Notes: generated from the letters alone by a model not told the origin. A DNA stretch of 64,000 bases from Herbidospora cretacea (GCF_001570605.1 NZ_BBXG01000014.1:124001-188000), one strand, 5' to 3'. Shown: positions 27,239-36,240, counted from the first letter of the stretch. A program made the numbers and translations.

Positions 27239-28777
27239 ATGCCAATCAAAGTCGGACAGGTGATGGCCCGGACGGCGGTCGCGGTGCGGCGGGGCACACG
27301 TCGTGCGGAGATCGCGTCGGCGATGGGCGAATACCGGATCGAGGGGGTCGTGGTCGTCGACGACGACAACCGTCCGGTGGGTGTCGTGGGGGATGCCGAT
27401 CTGAGCACCGCGAAAGGGCCGACCGCCGGTGACCTGATGATCTCACCGGCTGTCACGGTGACGCCCGGTGTGAGCGTCAGGGAGGCGGCGCGGCTCATGG
27501 ACGTCCACGAGACGGAGCTCCTGCCCGTCGTGGACCCCGCCAGCGGGCGGATCGCGGGTGTCGTGACGTGGTCGGACGTGGTGCCCGTCCTCACCCACCT
27601 GGCCGATGAGCTGCGCGAAGAGGTCGTCTCGGTGATCCGGGAGATGACCGGCCTCGACCCCGGCACCCTCTCGATCACCGTCGACAAAGGCGTCGTCGGC
27701 CTCGCGGGGCCCGCCCCGGCGGGGACGCCGGTCCCCCGTCTGGTGGAGGCCCTCCGTGGGATCGACGGTGTCGTGGAGGTCAGTTGTGATCTCGGGCCGC
27801 CGTCGGTTCCGCCCGGCGGGGGCGATGCCGACCTGGAAGCGGTGGTGGAGGCGGCGACGTGGGCGCCGTCGATCCACAACTCCCAGCCGTGGTCCTTCGC
27901 CATCGCCGGAGAGGAGATCAGTCTCCGCTCCGACGCCGATCGCCGGCTCCCGGTCAGCGATCCGCAGGGACGGCAGCTGACGATCAGTTGCGGCGCGGCC
28001 CTGTTCAACATGCGGACCATCATCCGCGCCATGGGCCGTCAGCCGCGGATCCAGACGCTGCCCGATCCCGACCGTCCGGGACTGGTCGCCACGGTGCGCG
28101 TCGGTCCCGGGGAACCGCCGACTGAGGAGGTGGAGACCGTCCGCGAGGAGATCCCACGGCGGCGCACCCAGCGGGATGGCTTCGCCCGGCGGCCCGTGCC
28201 CGATGATCTGGTCGACGCGCTGACGGCGCTGGCCGCCATGGAGAACGTCCGGCTGGTCCCGCTCCGGTCGCCGGGCGACGTGCGGATCGTCGGGGCGCTG
28301 ACCATGGTCGCGCAGGAGGTTCAGGAGCGTGATCCGGAATTCGCGCTGGAGATGATCCGGTGGGGTCTGCGGCCCGGGAGTCCGCGCAGGGACGGCGTGC
28401 CCGCCGACGCCTATCCTCGCCGGACCCCGCAGGCCCGGCCGGAGTTCCCGCAGCGTGACTACAGCCGGGGGCAGGGCTGGGGCACCGACGACGACGGGTC
28501 CGGGACGACCGGAGTGGTGGCGATGATCACCACGACCGGCGACGAGAGGATCGACTGGATCCAGGCGGGGCAGGCGCTGGAGTCGGTTCTCCTGTACGCC
28601 TCCTCCCAGGGCGTCCAGGCCGCGTTCCACACCCAGCTCCTGGAGTATCCGCAACTGCGGGAGTTCCTCCGCGAGAAGCTGTGCTCCGGCGAGTATCCGC
28701 AGGTCGTGCTCCGCCTGGGTTACCCGCTCGGGACGACCCGCTCCTTCCGGCGTCCCTTGGTGGAGGTCCTCTCCTGA
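27239..28777 (+). CDS. CBS-pair / BON / Acg-type nitroreductase fusion
   Basis: 512 residues in three parts. Residues 1-125 form two CBS repeats (VGQVMARTAVAVRRGT, then GDLMISPAVTVTPGVSV) that would bind adenyl nucleotides. About 130-190 is a BON-like module (LREEVVSVIREMTGLDPGTL, GIDGVVEVSCDL). About 195-512 is an Acg-family nitroreductase (VVEAATWAPSIHNSQPWSF, WIQAGQALESVLLYASSQGV, LRLGYPLGTTRSFRRPLVEV), whose Mycobacterium homologue Rv2032 sequesters FMN. ATG 27239 is favoured because the CBS domain starts right after it; ATG 27212 would add nine Gly-rich residues. It ends 4 bp from the convergent stress protein gene. Energy-sensing control of a flavoprotein is the likely logic. Confidence 0.85.
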   Translation: MPIKVGQVMARTAVAVRRGTRRAEIASAMGEYRIEGVVVVDDDNRPVGVVGDADLSTAKGPTAGDLMISPAVTVTPGVSVREAARLMDVHETELLPVVDPASGRIAGVVTWSDVVPVLTHLADELREEVVSVIREMTGLDPGTLSITVDKGVVGLAGPAPAGTPVPRLVEALRGIDGVVEVSCDLGPPSVPPGGGDADLEAVVEAATWAPSIHNSQPWSFAIAGEEISLRSDADRRLPVSDPQGRQLTISCGAALFNMRTIIRAMGRQPRIQTLPDPDRPGLVATVRVGPGEPPTEEVETVREEIPRRRTQRDGFARRPVPDDLVDALTALAAMENVRLVPLRSPGDVRIVGALTMVAQEVQERDPEFALEMIRWGLRPGSPRRDGVPADAYPRRTPQARPEFPQRDYSRGQGWGTDDDGSGTTGVVAMITTTGDERIDWIQAGQALESVLLYASSQGVQAAFHTQLLEYPQLREFLREKLCSGEYPQVVLRLGYPLGTTRSFRRPLVEVLS

Positions 28778-28781
28778 CGGG

Positions 28782-29636
28782 TCATCGCCTGTCCTGCCGG
28801 TCCGTGACGACGGCGACCGGGCAGTGGGCCCGGTGCAGCAGGCCGCATCCCACCGATCCCAGGGCGGCCGAGCGGAGGACTCCCCGTCCACGCGAACCCA
28901 CGATGACCAGGTCGGCCGTGCGGGACTCCTCCGAGAGCGCGTGCACGGGGTGATCGCAGACGCCGACGTGCTCGACGGGGACGTGCGGGAACTTCTCCGC
29001 CCAGGCGGCCAGCTGCTGCCGGACGAAGCTCATGCGCTCGTCGTACAGATCCTGGATCAGGGTGCCGTAGCCGGCGGCGGAGGCCGCGAGCGCCGGCGGT
29101 TGCCAGGCGTACACGATCTTGAGCCGGGCTTCGCGCCGTTCGGCCTCGGCGAAGGCGAAGTCGAGTGCCGTCTCCGACTCCTCGCTGCCGTCGAAACCGG
29201 CCAGGAGCTCCCCGTAGACGTGCCGGGGGGACGTGCGGACGACGACGACCGGACCTGCGACGTGGCCCGCGAGGGCCAGGCCGACCGAGCCGAGGATCAG
29301 GCCGGCGAAGCCGCCCATGCCGCGGCTGCCGATCACGACCTCGTCGGCGCCCATCGCCTCCCGGTGGAGCTGGTCGACGACATCGCCCCTGGTCAGCTGG
29401 GTGCTGATCTCGATGTCCGGGGCGCATTCCGAGGCCCGCCGCCGGGCATCGGCGACGATGCCCTCGTGGTGTCCGCGTTCCGTGTCGTGGATCTCCCGGT
29501 CGCCCATGGTGAGGGGCGGCCAGACGTGGATGATCCGCAGGGCCGCGTTCCTGCGGGCCGCGTCGCGCGCCGCGTACTCCACGGCGGCGAGAGAGGGCGC
29601 CGATCCGTCGACGCCCACGACAATGGTCGAAGTCAT
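28782..29636 (-). CDS. Tandem universal stress protein (two UspA domains)
   Basis: 284 residues: UspA domain 1 (about 1-145, starting TIVVGVDGSAPSLAAVEYAA) and domain 2 (about 150-284, ELLAGFDGSEESETALDFAF). Both have the ATP-binding signature G-x2-G-x9-GS (GSRGMGGFAGLILGSVG and GSRGRGVLRSAALGSVG). ATG 29636 has GGAGG 6 bases upstream. Such tandem Usp proteins are induced by hypoxia or stasis in actinobacteria and bind ATP. The neighbouring PNPOx-like and Acg genes support a dormancy-type context. Confidence 0.92.
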   Translation of the reverse strand: MTSTIVVGVDGSAPSLAAVEYAARDAARRNAALRIIHVWPPLTMGDREIHDTERGHHEGIVADARRRASECAPDIEISTQLTRGDVVDQLHREAMGADEVVIGSRGMGGFAGLILGSVGLALAGHVAGPVVVVRTSPRHVYGELLAGFDGSEESETALDFAFAEAERREARLKIVYAWQPPALAASAAGYGTLIQDLYDERMSFVRQQLAAWAEKFPHVPVEHVGVCDHPVHALSEESRTADLVIVGSRGRGVLRSAALGSVGCGLLHRAHCPVAVVTDRQDRR

Positions 29637-29724
29637 GGTCGTCCTCCCCTTCATGGGTGTCTCCCGGTTCTTTCTCCACTGTCTCTCCGGGGCCGGGAGG
29701 GGCGAAGGGGCGAGGTGACTTCGA

Positions 29725-29744
29725 TGGGAAACTTTGGCCTTGCC
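29725..29744 (-). promoter_or_regulatory. Weak DosR-box-like sequence upstream of the universal stress protein gene
   Basis: TGGGAAACTTTGGCCTTGCC is about 90-110 bp upstream of the Usp start. Its right part (CTTTGGCC) resembles the DosR/DevR half-site, but the left half is off by a base. It also overlaps the spacer ahead of the P450 stop. No DosR gene is in the window. Confidence 0.2.
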
Positions 29745-29752
29745 CGGGTCGG

Positions 29753-30952
29753 TCAACGCTGCTTCGGACCTGATCTGACCGGCAGACGGCCCGGCCGGTG
29801 CACCAGGCCGCCGGTCCAGGGGATCTCCTCAGGGGGGACGGCCAGGCGCAGGCCCGGCAGCCGGGTCACCAGGGCGCGGATCGCCTCGGTCAGCTCGACG
29901 CGGGCCAGCGCGGCGGCCAGACAGCGGTGGAGGCCGTACCCGAAGGCGATGTGAGGCTGGGGCGGGTGCCCGGCGAACCGGTGGATGTCGAACCTCCCGG
30001 GATCCGGGAACGCCTCGGGGTCGTGGTTGGCCGCCAGAAGATCCGGCAGGACCACGGTGCCCGCCGCGACCGGGCAACCGCTCGGCAGGTCGACGTCCTG
30101 GGTGATCCGCCGCAGGAAGGCGCTGGCCGGAGGGCCGTCGTAGCGCAGCACCTCTTCGATCGCGGTCGGGGTCAGGTCGGGATCGGCGGTCAGCTCGGCC
30201 CACGCCTGCGGGTGGAGGAGCAGCCGCAGCACCCCCTTGGTGATCATCGAGGCGGTCGTCTCGTGTCCGGCGGTGATGAGGGAGAAGACGGTGTTGACCA
30301 GTTCGCCCTCGGTCAGCCGGTCGTCCTCGTCGCGAGCGGCCACCAGCAGGTCGATCAGGTCGTGTCCGGGGTGGGCGCGGTGGTCGGCGACCAGTTCGGC
30401 GCAGTACGCCATGAACTCCGTGTAGCCCCGGTGGCGCATCATCTCGTCGGCCGTGGAGGTGGTGAGGAACATGTCGGTCCAGGCGAGGAACTGCTCGTAC
30501 CTGTCCAGGGGCACGCCGAGCAGTTCGCAGATCACCCGGCACGGGATCTGCACCGCGAAACGGCTCACCAGGTCGAACTCGTCGTCCACCCCGTCGATCA
30601 GCTCGTGGGCGATGGCGACGATCCTCGGCCGCCATCGTTCGACCTGGCGGGGCGTGAAGGCGCCGTGCATGATGCGCCGGTAGCGGGTGTGCTCGGGCGG
30701 GTCCTGGTTGACCAGGGCGTCGGGGTCGTCGTCGATGCCCAGCCCCGCGACGAACCTGGGCAGCCCCGGCAGCCGCAGGTTACGGCTGGACGCGGGCGAG
30801 GCCAGCAGGGCCCGGACGTCCTCATAGAGCACGGCCACCGGCACCAGGTCGCCGCTCGGCATGGGCGCGGTTCCCATCGGGTCGTGCTCGCGGCGGCGGG
30901 CGTAGTCGGGGGACGGCGTGCCCAGCGGGCCTGGGCGGATCTCTGCGGTCAT
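29753..30952 (-). CDS. Cytochrome P450
   Basis: 399 residues, a normal length for bacterial class I P450s. The I-helix oxygen site is LITAGHETTASM, ExxR is EEVLRYDG, and the heme loop is FGYGLHRCLAAALARVE with the thiolate Cys. The residue after Cys-Leu is Ala rather than the usual Gly. GGGAGG lies 7 bases before ATG 30952. No ferredoxin or reductase gene is adjacent, so redox partners are elsewhere. Substrate unknown; the nearby AraC gene is not close enough to link. Confidence 0.93.
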   Translation of the reverse strand: MTAEIRPGPLGTPSPDYARRREHDPMGTAPMPSGDLVPVAVLYEDVRALLASPASSRNLRLPGLPRFVAGLGIDDDPDALVNQDPPEHTRYRRIMHGAFTPRQVERWRPRIVAIAHELIDGVDDEFDLVSRFAVQIPCRVICELLGVPLDRYEQFLAWTDMFLTTSTADEMMRHRGYTEFMAYCAELVADHRAHPGHDLIDLLVAARDEDDRLTEGELVNTVFSLITAGHETTASMITKGVLRLLLHPQAWAELTADPDLTPTAIEEVLRYDGPPASAFLRRITQDVDLPSGCPVAAGTVVLPDLLAANHDPEAFPDPGRFDIHRFAGHPPQPHIAFGYGLHRCLAAALARVELTEAIRALVTRLPGLRLAVPPEEIPWTGGLVHRPGRLPVRSGPKQR

Positions 30953-31016
30953 CGCAACCTCCCGACGGAACGTAACACCCGGAGCGCGTCGAGTAACCCC
31001 TCCGATGCGGGAGGTC

Positions 31017-31424
31017 TCAGGTGTTCCGCGCGAGCCGCCGACGCGCGAACTTCTCGACGGCCGCCGGGGTCACGGGGGTGAAGAAGTTGACGAGGTTGCC
31101 GTCGGGGTCGCGGAACAGCAGCGACCGGTTGCCCCAGGGCATCGTGGTGGGCTCCTGGACGACGTCGGTGACGACGCCGGTCAGGTTCCGGTGCACGTGG
31201 TCCACGTCGTCGACGAGGAACTCGACGATCACGCTGCGGTTGTCCTCCGGCCGGGCGAAGGGCGGAACCGTGCGGGTGCTCGCGATCGCGAGGGTGGCGC
31301 CCGCCGTCGCGATCTCGGCGAAGTCGTCGGTGGCCCACGCCGCCCGCGCACCCGTGGCCCGCTCGTAGAACTCGACGAGGCGGGCCACGTCACGGGTGAC
31401 GATGCGGATCGAGACGAAGTCCAT
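31017..31424 (-). CDS. VOC superfamily (glyoxalase/bleomycin-resistance-like) protein
   Basis: 135 residues with the paired beta-alpha-beta-beta-beta units of the VOC fold: SIRIVTRDVARLVEFYERAT in the first half and VDDVDHVHRNL ... SLLFRDPDGNLVNFF in the second. The C-terminal Asp-Pro-Asp-Gly-Asn-Leu and metal-type positions are typical. AAGGAG precedes ATG 31424 by 7 bases. It diverges from a WYL regulator across 93 bp and is probably controlled by it. Substrate unknown. Confidence 0.9.
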   Translation of the reverse strand: MDFVSIRIVTRDVARLVEFYERATGARAAWATDDFAEIATAGATLAIASTRTVPPFARPEDNRSVIVEFLVDDVDHVHRNLTGVVTDVVQEPTTMPWGNRSLLFRDPDGNLVNFFTPVTPAAVEKFARRRLARNT

Positions 31425-31517
31425 GGAAATCTCCTTGGCTGTGCTGGTGGCGTACACGACGCAGGCTAGGAGAAATACTGGACAGAATCGGTCCTCTATT
31501 CGCATTAGGCTGCGGAC

Positions 31518-32489
31518 ATGCCTCGACCCACCGGCCGCGTGCTGACGCTCCTGGAGCTGCTGCAGTCGGGCGGCACCCGGACCGTGGCCGAACTCGCCGA
31601 CCGGCTCGGCGTCGAGGGGCGCACCGTGCGGCGCTATGTGGAGCAGCTGGTCGACCTCGACGTGCCGGTGGAGTCGGTGCGTGGCCGCTACGGCGGATAC
31701 CGGCTCTCCCCCGGCTACCGCCTGCCTCCTCTCATGCTCAGCGACGACGAGGCGGTGGCCGTGCTGCTCGGCCTGGTCGCCGGCCGCCGCGCGGGGTTGA
31801 CCACGGCGGAGCGCACGGCGGGCGAGACCGCGTCGGCGAAGATCCGGCGGGTGCTGCCCAAACACGTCGCCCGTCGGCTCGACACGCTCCTGGAGGCTCT
31901 CGCCTTCACGGATCGGCCCGGCGTGTTCGACACCCCGGACGCCGAGACCCTGCTCACCGTCGCCGACGCGGTGCGCCACCGCCGCCCGCTCTCGATCCGC
32001 TACACCGACCGCGACGGACGGCGCAGCGAACGCACCCTGCACGCGTACGGGATCGTCGCCCATTCGGGCCGGTGGTACGTCACGGGCCGGGACGACCGGA
32101 TCGGCGAGGACCGGACCTTCCGGCTCGACCGCATCACGGACGCGCGGACCCTGCCCGGCTCGTTCGAACCACCGCCGGATCCCGACCCGGCCCGCCGGCT
32201 GCTGGCGGCGTTCGCCACGGCGGACTACCGGCACGAGGTGACCCTGCGGATCCACGGCACGGCCGAGCAGATCCGCGCCCGCCTTCCCGCCGCCGTCGCG
32301 AGCCTGGAGGAGCACGAGCCCGGGGCGGGCGAGCGCTGGATCCGGGTCGAGCTGCGGGTGGAGCGGCTCGACTGGCTGCCCCCGGTCCTCGCCTCGCTCG
32401 ACCGGCCGTTCACCGTCGAGCGCCCCGGCGAACTACGCGACCTCGTCGCCGCGCTCGCCGATCGCCTCGCGTCCCACGCGAGGTCCTGA
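31518..32489 (+). CDS. HTH-WYL transcriptional regulator (YafY type)
   Basis: 323 residues. The N-terminal winged HTH (VLTLLELLQSGGTRTVAELA, then RLGVEGRTVRRYVEQLVDLD) is followed by the WYL domain (ALRYTDRDG-like SIRYTDRDGRRSERTLHAYG, SGRWYVTGRDD) and a C-terminal WCX extension (ADYRHEVTLRIHGTAEQ). WYL domains sense small ligands or nucleic acids. Divergent from the VOC gene, which is the likely target. The 3' end lies 4 bp from the convergent kinase gene. Confidence 0.93.
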   Translation: MPRPTGRVLTLLELLQSGGTRTVAELADRLGVEGRTVRRYVEQLVDLDVPVESVRGRYGGYRLSPGYRLPPLMLSDDEAVAVLLGLVAGRRAGLTTAERTAGETASAKIRRVLPKHVARRLDTLLEALAFTDRPGVFDTPDAETLLTVADAVRHRRPLSIRYTDRDGRRSERTLHAYGIVAHSGRWYVTGRDDRIGEDRTFRLDRITDARTLPGSFEPPPDPDPARRLLAAFATADYRHEVTLRIHGTAEQIRARLPAAVASLEEHEPGAGERWIRVELRVERLDWLPPVLASLDRPFTVERPGELRDLVAALADRLASHARS

Positions 32490-32493
32490 GCCG

Positions 32494-33834
32494 TCAGGGG
32501 GCGAGGACGGGCAGCCGGAGGACGAGCCTGGCCCCTCGGTCGCTGTCCTCAGCGGTCAGGGTGCCGCCGTGGGCCTCCGCGAGCTGGCGGGCGATCGGGA
32601 GGCCGAGTCCGGTGCCGCCGGGGTCCCTCACCTTGGACGCCTCCAGGCGGGTGAACCGCTGGAAGACGGCCTCACGCTGATCAGGGGCGATGCCCTCACC
32701 GTCGTCGGCCACCTCCAGAACCGCCTCACCGGCGTTCCGCGTCAACCTCACGGTGACGGTGGAGGCGGCGTGGCGTTCGGCGTTGTCGAGGAGGTTGCCG
32801 AGCAGCCGGGCCAGCTCGATCCGGGAGCCCTCCACCCGCACGCCGGGCGTGAGGCACCGGCGGAGCTCGATCCTGGCCCGGCGGCGTTCCAGTTCGCCGG
32901 TCACCAGTTCGGCCAGGTCGAGCGGCTCGCGGTGGCAGCCGACGCCCGCGTCCAGCCGGGCGACCTGCAGGAGATCGCAGATCAGGGCCTGCATGCGGTC
33001 GACGCTCTCCAGCAGGGCCTCACCGGTTCGCGGCCAGTCGGCTTCGGCCGGGTCCATCATGGCCTCTTCGATCCGGGTCCGGATGGCGGTCAGAGGGCTG
33101 CGCAGGTCGTGAGAGGCGTCGGAGGCGAAGCGGAGCTGCTTCTGCACCGCCGATTCGGTCCGGTCGAGGGTCCGGTTCGCGGTCTCGGCCAGGTCGCGCA
33201 GCTCGTCGTGGTATTTCGGCACCGGCACCCGGTGCCTCAGGTCGCTGGAGGTGATCCGGGCGAGGGTGCCGGTGATGACGCCCACCGGCTGGAGGGTCTT
33301 GCCCACGATCCGGTGGCTGCCCATGGCGGCCGCCGTGACCAGCAGGACCCAGCTGACCCCGAGCGAGCCGATGAGCTGCGGGCTGACGTACCAAGGAAGG
33401 GCGGGGACGGCCACGTCGAGCTGCCAGACGCCGTCGTCCCGGTGGACGGGATAGGCGAGCACGATCATGCACCCGCCCGGGAACACCTCGGAGTCGCAGG
33501 TCGTGGTGGTGGCGTAGGCGTCGGGATCGGGGTGCAGCCTCGTCATCGGCGGGTTGCCGGTCATCGTGGAGATGGCCGTGACCATGGTCCCGGTCGGGTC
33601 GAACACCTGGACCGCCTGCCCGGGGTTGCTCTGGGTCAGATCGGGGACGTCCCGGCGCAGCTGGGCGCCGATGTTCACGGCGTTGGCGAAGAGCTGCTCG
33701 GTCCGGTGGTCGATCGCCGTCTGGCGGACCATGACCACGATGAACACCGCCATGGCGGTGCACAGCAGCGCCATCACGGCACCGGCCACCACACCGAGGC
33801 GGATGCGGATCGAGCGACGATGCCACCAGCCCAT
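32494..33834 (-). CDS. Membrane sensor histidine kinase
   Basis: 446 residues: TM1 at about 12-34 (VVAGAVMALLCTAMAVFIVV), an extracellular sensor loop with two Cys (TTCDSEVFPGGCMI) that may be disulfide-linked, TM2 at about 155-180, then HAMP, HisKA (SDASHDLRSPLTAIRTRIEE, phospho-His) and HATPase_c (N box LLGNLLDNAERHA, G1 DDGEGI, G2 GTGLGLPIARQL). The second of two in-frame ATGs (33834) is preferred for its spacing from a G-rich site. No response regulator gene lies on either side, so the kinase is an orphan here. Confidence 0.9.
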   Translation of the reverse strand: MGWWHRRSIRIRLGVVAGAVMALLCTAMAVFIVVMVRQTAIDHRTEQLFANAVNIGAQLRRDVPDLTQSNPGQAVQVFDPTGTMVTAISTMTGNPPMTRLHPDPDAYATTTTCDSEVFPGGCMIVLAYPVHRDDGVWQLDVAVPALPWYVSPQLIGSLGVSWVLLVTAAAMGSHRIVGKTLQPVGVITGTLARITSSDLRHRVPVPKYHDELRDLAETANRTLDRTESAVQKQLRFASDASHDLRSPLTAIRTRIEEAMMDPAEADWPRTGEALLESVDRMQALICDLLQVARLDAGVGCHREPLDLAELVTGELERRRARIELRRCLTPGVRVEGSRIELARLLGNLLDNAERHAASTVTVRLTRNAGEAVLEVADDGEGIAPDQREAVFQRFTRLEASKVRDPGGTGLGLPIARQLAEAHGGTLTAEDSDRGARLVLRLPVLAP

Positions 33835-33923
33835 GCTGATCATCCCCCCACATGACCAGACACGCCTCCTTGGTGGTCCTAACCCATCCAGCCATAGAGA
33901 AACGGACACCAAGGCATGAAATA

Positions 33924-34556
33924 TCACCTCTGGAGCGCCCCTGAGAGGAGCGCGGCGAAGGTGAGGGCGTTCATCGTGCAGTGGACGAGAATCGGCACCA
34001 CCACGCCACCCTTTGTCCGGGCCCATGCCAGCGGCAGGGCCACCACGAACACGGTCAGCCACGCGTACGGCTGCCAGAGGTGGTACACCGCGAACAGGGC
34101 ACACGAGATCACCGGCCCTCCGGGGGTCCGGGGCTGCAACCAGCCACGGAAGTAGAGTTCCTCCACGACGGGCCCGGCCAGCACCGGACCGGCGATCCAC
34201 AGCGCCACGGTCACCGGGTCGAGGTCGCCGGGGGCGGCGGACAGCGACCATCCGAGCCCGGCCTCGCGCAGGAGCGGCTCCAGCCAGGACACCGTCCCGC
34301 CTCCGAGGAGCGACGCCGCGAGTGTGATCGCGAACAGTCGGCCGGCTCGTCGCGGCGCCCGGATCGGGGGGAGGCCCCGGCGGAAGGCGTACAGGACCAG
34401 CCCGAGTTCGACGGGCACCACGACCAGCAGGACGCCGGCCGCCAGCGCCCACTCAGGGCGGGCGAACAGCGGGGCGGCCAGGACGGCGAAGGCGAGCAGC
34501 AGAACGCCGGGGAACAGGTGCAGGAAGATCGCCACCGGGAGGCGGAATCGGGTCAT
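33924..34556 (-). CDS. CPBP family intramembrane protease
   Basis: 210 residues with about six membrane segments. Motif 1 VVEELYFRGWL (Glu-Glu...Arg), motif 2 with His in LFAVYHLWQPYAWL, motif 3 VHCTMNALTF (His...Asn) are all present, so it should be active. It is smaller than and unlike the CPBP protein at 6006. GAGGG precedes the ATG at 34556. It diverges by 30 bp from the ArsR-like gene and may be its target. Confidence 0.9.
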   Translation of the reverse strand: MTRFRLPVAIFLHLFPGVLLLAFAVLAAPLFARPEWALAAGVLLVVVPVELGLVLYAFRRGLPPIRAPRRAGRLFAITLAASLLGGGTVSWLEPLLREAGLGWSLSAAPGDLDPVTVALWIAGPVLAGPVVEELYFRGWLQPRTPGGPVISCALFAVYHLWQPYAWLTVFVVALPLAWARTKGGVVVPILVHCTMNALTFAALLSGALQR

Positions 34557-34586
34557 GGGCGGACCCTCGCTGCTAATCTCCTCGAA

Positions 34587-35243
34587 ATGGAACCTGGGCC
34601 GTCGAGTAGCTCCCGGCAGACCCTGACCACCGCCGCGGCCGCCCACATCCTGCTGCGCCCCGACGAGCGCCGCTTCCTGGAGCCCTTCATGGGCCGCGAG
34701 CGCGGCACCGCCGAAGCGGCCCGCGAGGTGGGCGTCACGGTGGAGCAGATGGCCTATCGGGTGCGTGCCCTGTCGGCCAAGGGCCTGCTGGAGATCGCGG
34801 GCCGCCGGCCCCGCAAGGGCAGGGCCATCGTCGTCTACCGCGCCGCCGCCGAGATCCGGGCGTCTTTGGGCCTGCTCCCCGAGGCCGACATCCACCATCT
34901 CTTCGACCTGGTGGACCAGGGGACCCGCACGGCGTTCCTGGCCGCACTGGCCCGCCAGGCCGGGCGGGCCGGACTGCTCGACTGGGTGATCCGATGCCGC
35001 CGCGAGGGCGACCAGGTCCACCTCGACATGACCCCCTCCGAGGGGGACTGGAATCCGACGACGCTGCTGAACGAGGCCGCCCCGGCCGTCCTGTTCAACT
35101 GGGCGCCCCTGGCGCTGGACGCACAGCAGGCCAAGGCCCTGCAGCGGGAACTGATGGAAGTGCTGTCACGGCTGCCGGTGAGCACCTCGGCCCCCACCCA
35201 TCTCCTGGGCCTGTTCCTGACCTCTGTCGAGGAACCCGGCTGA
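34587..35243 (+). CDS. ArsR-like winged helix regulator
   Basis: 218 residues. Residues about 25-90 form a winged HTH (RGTAEAAREVGVTVEQMAYR, VRALSAKGLLEI), followed by a helical effector domain of unknown type. There is no ribosome binding site; TAATCT at 34574-34579 is placed to start transcription at the ATG, so it is probably leaderless. Divergent from the CPBP gene at only 30 bp, hence probable regulator of it. The last 78 bp overlap the convergent EamA gene. Confidence 0.8.
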   Translation: MEPGPSSSSRQTLTTAAAAHILLRPDERRFLEPFMGRERGTAEAAREVGVTVEQMAYRVRALSAKGLLEIAGRRPRKGRAIVVYRAAAEIRASLGLLPEADIHHLFDLVDQGTRTAFLAALARQAGRAGLLDWVIRCRREGDQVHLDMTPSEGDWNPTTLLNEAAPAVLFNWAPLALDAQQAKALQRELMEVLSRLPVSTSAPTHLLGLFLTSVEEPG

Positions 35244-36098
35244 GGGCGCGTCGCGGCGCGGCCGACGGGTGGCCAGCACGGCTCCGGCCAGGATCAGCAG
35301 GGTCCCGGTGATCGTGCGGGCGGTGACCGGTTCGGAGAGCAGGAGCACCCCGGAGGCGACCGCGACGACGGGGGCGACATAGGTGATGAACGCGGCGCGG
35401 GCCGGGCCCTCGACGGCGATCAGGCCGAAGAACGCGGTGAAGCCGCCCGCCGTGCAGGCGACGCCCAGGGCGAGGACCGCGAGCAGGACCCGGGTGGTGA
35501 TCTGAGGCTCCGGTTCGGTGACCACGGCCACCGCGAGCAGCGGGCCGGCGGCCAGGGTCAGCATGCCGGCGCTGACGGTGAGCGGGTGATGGCCGGGGAA
35601 GAGCCGGTGCATCAGCACCGCGCCCACCGCGTAGCAGGCCGAGGCTGCCAGGATCAGGAGCGCGCCCGCGCCCCCGCCGGCCACGCCGAGCAGGGTGACG
35701 ACGCCGGCGAAGCCGAGCGCCGCACCCGCCCACGCTCCGCGGGTCAGCCGCTCACGCTCTCCCCAGAACAGGCCCAGGGCCAGGATGAACAGCGGCTCAG
35801 TGGCGATCAGCACGCCGGTGAGCCCGGAGGGCACGGTGCGCTCGCCGATCGCGATGAGCGTGAACGGCACCATGACCTCCACCACGGCCAGCAGCGACAA
35901 CGGCCGCCATCGCTCGCGCAGCAGCCGGGGCAGGCCGCGCCGCCACGCCAGGGGCAGCAGGACCAGGGCCCCCAGCACGACCCGCCCGGCCACCACGCCC
36001 ACCGGCCCCAGTCCCTCCAGCGCCACGCTGATCAGTAGGTAGGGCACCCCCCAGAGCACACTGGTGATCACGAACAGGGACAGGCCACGGCGGCTCAT
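35166..36098 (-). CDS. EamA/DMT family exporter
   Basis: 310 residues with ten predicted helices in two EamA repeats (VLWGVPYLLISVALEGLGPV and ASACYAVGAVLMHRLF ... FFGLIAVEGPARAAFITYVA), as in drug/metabolite and amino acid exporters. The charged tail (GFLDRGQEQAQEMGG) is encoded in a 78-bp overlap with the convergent regulator gene. ATG 36098 has GTGGAG 6 bases upstream. It diverges from an Lrp/AsnC gene, which suggests export of an amino acid or derivative. Confidence 0.9.
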   Translation of the reverse strand: MSRRGLSLFVITSVLWGVPYLLISVALEGLGPVGVVAGRVVLGALVLLPLAWRRGLPRLLRERWRPLSLLAVVEVMVPFTLIAIGERTVPSGLTGVLIATEPLFILALGLFWGERERLTRGAWAGAALGFAGVVTLLGVAGGGAGALLILAASACYAVGAVLMHRLFPGHHPLTVSAGMLTLAAGPLLAVAVVTEPEPQITTRVLLAVLALGVACTAGGFTAFFGLIAVEGPARAAFITYVAPVVAVASGVLLLSEPVTARTITGTLLILAGAVLATRRPRRDAPSAGFLDRGQEQAQEMGGGRGAHRQP

Positions 36099-36203
36099 TG
36101 GAACTCCACGGGGTCGAAGGCGTGCCTGGATGAGGCACGCGCAGACCGTACGCAAGAGCCCTCGCTCTCCGGAATGCACACCATGCCCGTCGAACCGCGT
36201 GAA

Positions 36204-36221
36204 ACTTGCCATTCGACAAGT
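36204..36221. promoter_or_regulatory. Candidate Lrp operator (ACTTG-N8-CAAGT)
   Basis: Inverted repeat ACTTG (36204-36208) and CAAGT (36217-36221), 20 bp before the Lrp-type start and within the 142-bp divergent region shared with the EamA gene. Lrp/AsnC regulators usually bind TTG/CAA-type palindromes next to their own gene. Confidence 0.45.
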
Positions 36222-36240
36222 CGCGGGGTGTGATCGCGGC

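Noticed and set aside
29725-29744. DosR box before the universal stress gene
   Set aside because: Only one half-site is reasonable; kept as a weak feature and not used as evidence of DosR control.
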